DNA of 34,652 nt from Ponticaulis sp. (lineage in GTDB: Bacteria; Pseudomonadota; Alphaproteobacteria; Caulobacterales; Hyphomonadaceae). Under the pieces are notes generated by a model that saw only the letters and a program-made list of their open reading frames with translations, had not been told where the DNA came from and did no database searches. A program made the position numbers and the translations under genes. This document shows, in pieces, positions 32,503-34,652 of the stretch (position 1 is its first letter; every line of letters begins with the position of its first letter). The stretch is from NCBI GenBank assembly GCA_002701295.1, contig NZUJ01000037.1, positions 1 to 34,652 on the forward strand, read 5' to 3'.

Positions 32503-32535
32503 GTTACCCAACTCATTTATTTTTTGTTGGGTAAC
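32503..32535. other. Perfect 10-bp inverted repeat between the crotonase and Mur ligase genes
   Basis: gttacccaac (32503-32512) and gttgggtaac (32526-32535) are perfect inverted copies with a 13-base AT-rich spacer. The right arm ends 4 bases from the end of the minus-strand Mur ligase gene. No T-run follows on the minus strand, so it is not a standard terminator. It could be a transcript end structure or an operator for the crotonase gene at 32409. Confidence 0.6.
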
Positions 32536-32539
32536 GAAT

Positions 32540-33952
32540 CTAAACCCTGCTCAGAACACCCGCGGCAAATTCAGATAGCGTGTCATCTCGCGCGCCCATA
32601 ACGATGATCCGGTCGCCGGGTTGGGCCAGCTCGACCAGCCGGTCACCGCATTCCGCCCGCGTTTCAAATGTCTCGGCCTGACGCCCGGCCGCCGCGATCT
32701 CATCCGTCAGATCCTTACTGGTGACAGACCGGTCCACCGTTCCACCAAAATAGACAGGCTGGGGCATGAGGAGCACATCGCCCGCATCAAGCCCGTTCAC
32801 GAAGGTTTCGACGAACTCGTCCTTCATCTTGCGAAGCGGACCAAAGCCATGCGGTTGGAACATCACAAGGAGACGCCCCGGAAAATCATGCAGTGTCCGC
32901 AGCGTGGCTGAAATCTTATCCGGGTTATGCCCGAAATCATCAATCACCGTAACGCCTTGATCCGTGGTGCCGACAATGTCGAACCGGCGTTTGATCCCCT
33001 CAAAACGACCAAGAGACTCGCAGGCATCCTCAAAGCTCACACCCACACGCGTCACTGCCGCTATGGCTGCCAGCGCATTGTAAACATTGTGCACGCCCGG
33101 CATGCGCAGCGTCACATTCGCGGCCTTGTGAGAATCCTCTGAGGAATGCGCGCGGAAGGAAATACTGGTCGGGCCCGGCTCGATTTCCGACGCGGTGAAT
33201 TCCGACATGGGATCGTTCAGGCTGTAGGACAGTACCGCATGCTCCGGCTCATCATCATGGCCGAGCAGTTTCATGTTCAGGCGCTGGGTTTCGTCATTCT
33301 CGTCGTTCAGCACCGCCACATCGGCCCGACGCGCAAAGCCTTCAAACAGCTCACGCAGCTCGTCCATCGTCTTATGGTCAAGCGCGATATTATTGATCAG
33401 CGCGACCGTCGGATTATAGCGCGCAATCGAGCCATCACTCTCATCAACTTCGCTGACGAAAATCTTGCCATCGCCCACGAGCGCACTGGCGAACAGCGCT
33501 TCGGGCGTGGCGAAGTTCTTCATCACCGCACCATTCATCACAGTGGGGTTGAGCCCCATATCCTGCAGCACCCAGCCAATCATGCCGGTTGTCGTGGATT
33601 TGCCAGACGTGCCCGCAACACCAATGCTTTTCGGTGCCTCATTGAACAGGCTGGAGAGAAGTTCCGCACGGCCAAGACGCGGACAACCGAACTTCAGCGC
33701 GGCCGCGACATCAGGCACGGTGTCTTCCACTGCCGCCGACGCAACGAGCGTCATGCCCTCACGCAGGCCAGATCCGTCCTGCGGAAACAGCTCAAAGCCC
33801 TGGGCTTCAAGATAGGCAAACTTCTCTGTCGACCGCCCCTGATCGCGCGCCCGATCTGAGCCTGAAACATGGGCACCCTGCCCTTTCAGGATCATTGCAA
33901 GCGGCAACATGCCACTTCCACCAATGCCGCAAAAGAAATAGCTTTTGGTCAT
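32540..33952 (-). CDS. Mur ligase family protein (Mpl/MurC-like)
   Basis: This 470-residue protein has the MurC/Mpl N-terminal UDP-binding fold (FCGIGGSGMLPLAM, HVSGSDRA) and an ATP loop GTSGKSTTTG. The central domain (SEVDESDGSI, NNIALDHKTMD) and the C-terminal domain (DDFGHNPDKI, LLVMFQPHGFG) follow. It joins an amino acid or peptide to UDP-MurNAc. MurC and Mpl usually have GT(H)GK(T), so the Ser at both places is a small departure. The LD-carboxypeptidase gene lies divergently beside it. That makes Mpl-like recycling of murein tripeptide more likely than MurC, but this is inference. The ATG at 33952 has GAGG 5 bases upstream and is chosen over one at 33976. Confidence 0.82.
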   Translation of the reverse strand: MTKSYFFCGIGGSGMLPLAMILKGQGAHVSGSDRARDQGRSTEKFAYLEAQGFELFPQDGSGLREGMTLVASAAVEDTVPDVAAALKFGCPRLGRAELLSSLFNEAPKSIGVAGTSGKSTTTGMIGWVLQDMGLNPTVMNGAVMKNFATPEALFASALVGDGKIFVSEVDESDGSIARYNPTVALINNIALDHKTMDELRELFEGFARRADVAVLNDENDETQRLNMKLLGHDDEPEHAVLSYSLNDPMSEFTASEIEPGPTSISFRAHSSEDSHKAANVTLRMPGVHNVYNALAAIAAVTRVGVSFEDACESLGRFEGIKRRFDIVGTTDQGVTVIDDFGHNPDKISATLRTLHDFPGRLLVMFQPHGFGPLRKMKDEFVETFVNGLDAGDVLLMPQPVYFGGTVDRSVTSKDLTDEIAAAGRQAETFETRAECGDRLVELAQPGDRIIVMGARDDTLSEFAAGVLSRV

Positions 33953-34011
33953 AAAGCCCTCACCGGATAGGGTCATAACGAATCATCTGATCCAACGTAC
34001 CAGAGGTCTAT

Positions 34012-34652
34012 ATGGGCAGTTCAAGTTTGAACATAGGTGTGGTTGCTCCGGCAAAGGCGATCACCATCGAGGCAGCAGACAAGCTCTCACGCCTCGCCTA
34101 TGAGCGGTACGGCTCCGAGGTGAAGCTGAAATTTCACCCACAATGCTTCCTGGAACATGGCCATTTCGCTGGCACCGACGAAGCCCGCAGCCTTGCTTTC
34201 CTCGAATATGCGAACTCGCCCGAACATGATGTCATCTGGTCTGCACGCGGCGGCTATGGCTGCATGCGCCTGCATGACGACATGTTCGACCGCTTGAACG
34301 AGAATGCCCGCGCCAAGGCCTATATCGGCTATTCCGATTTCGGCGCTGTCCTCGCCCGGCTCTATAAGATGCAGATTGGTCGCCTCATTCACGGGCCGAT
34401 GCCTGTTGAAGTGAACCGATCAGTTGGCGGCGAAGAGTGCGTCACGCGTGTGCTCGACTATGTCACCGGGCGCAGCAAGGACGGCATTGAGCCGACACGT
34501 TCAGCGCACCCGCGCATTGCGATCAACCTCACCATTCTCGAGCACATTATCGGCACGCCCTGGCAGCCGGACCTTTCCGGCCATGTCATCATGATCGAAG
34601 ATGTTGGTGAGTATGAATACGCTATCGACCGGAAAATGTTCACGCTCTGCTC
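34012..34652 (+). CDS. LD-carboxypeptidase (LdcA type), 3' end beyond window
   Basis: An ATG at 34012, after AGAGG with a 5-base spacer, opens a frame that stays open to the window end (213 codons and 2 bases). It begins MGSSSLNIGVVAPAKAI and contains SARGGYGCMRL, then YIGYSDFGAVLA with the probable nucleophile Ser108. Near the end IEDVGEYEYAIDRKMF follows, which is characteristic of family S66. These serine peptidases remove the terminal D-alanine from murein tetrapeptides in the cytoplasm, giving tripeptide for recycling. The catalytic His lies beyond the sequenced part. The divergent Mur ligase gene would use the product. Confidence 0.9.
   Translation, partial: MGSSSLNIGVVAPAKAITIEAADKLSRLAYERYGSEVKLKFHPQCFLEHGHFAGTDEARSLAFLEYANSPEHDVIWSARGGYGCMRLHDDMFDRLNENARAKAYIGYSDFGAVLARLYKMQIGRLIHGPMPVEVNRSVGGEECVTRVLDYVTGRSKDGIEPTRSAHPRIAINLTILEHIIGTPWQPDLSGHVIMIEDVGEYEYAIDRKMFTLC

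Noticed and set aside
1-34652. Insertion sequence, prophage, CRISPR array or tRNA genes
   Set aside because: No transposase, integrase, phage gene, regular repeat-spacer pattern or cloverleaf was seen. All larger frames fit housekeeping or regulatory genes.

Overview
The window reads as ordinary chromosome from an alphaproteobacterium. The protein sequences, the moderately GC-rich coding sequence, the TonB-dependent receptor, the ECF sigma/anti-sigma pair and the small stress two-component genes would suit the Hyphomonadaceae or a relative, but that placement is inference from family resemblance only. Genes are densely packed. I see no tRNA, rRNA, insertion sequence, prophage or CRISPR array. 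No gap between genes exceeds about 260 bases.

Layout. 1-3223: the 5' end of an ArsR-type regulator, divergent from a dehalogenase-like alpha/beta hydrolase, with a perfect 20-bp palindrome between them; then aspartate-semialdehyde dehydrogenase (asd) and a membrane-anchored metallophosphoesterase. 3193-6429: a large fusion of an ammonium transporter (Amt) to HAMP-like, PAS, GGDEF and EAL domains. 6707-9810: a VOC protein, an amidase, a GFA-family protein and a CPBP membrane protease. 9826-12880: a two-gene envelope operon, a BON/OmpA-like membrane protein followed by a coiled-coil protein with a five-times repeated 14-residue motif. 12977-15864: two RNA methyltransferases (translationally coupled), small proteins and a thioesterase. 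15914-18751: glnE.

18804-21087: an EF-hand protein, an ECF sigma factor, its probable anti-sigma factor and a periplasmic sensor-like protein. 21095-23423: a radical SAM protein divergent from an alpha/beta hydrolase-OsmC fusion. 23561-27162: an htrA-type protease, response regulator and histidine kinase operon. 27352-29748: a TonB-dependent receptor closed by a clear intrinsic terminator. 29768-31663: a dimeric-barrel protein and an FMN reductase, divergent from a LysR regulator. 31654-34652: a crotonase-fold enzyme, a Mur ligase and a divergent LD-carboxypeptidase cut by the window end.

Themes. Two genes concern nitrogen: the Amt fusion, which would tie ammonium sensing or transport to cyclic-di-GMP turnover, and glnE, which controls glutamine synthetase. 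Three blocks concern the envelope: the BON/OmpA operon, the sigma/anti-sigma/sensor cluster with its EF-hand protein, and the HtrA two-component operon. The Mur ligase and LD-carboxypeptidase fit peptidoglycan peptide recycling. The most unusual items are the Amt-HAMP-PAS-GGDEF-EAL fusion and the W-RY-R-LE repeat protein.
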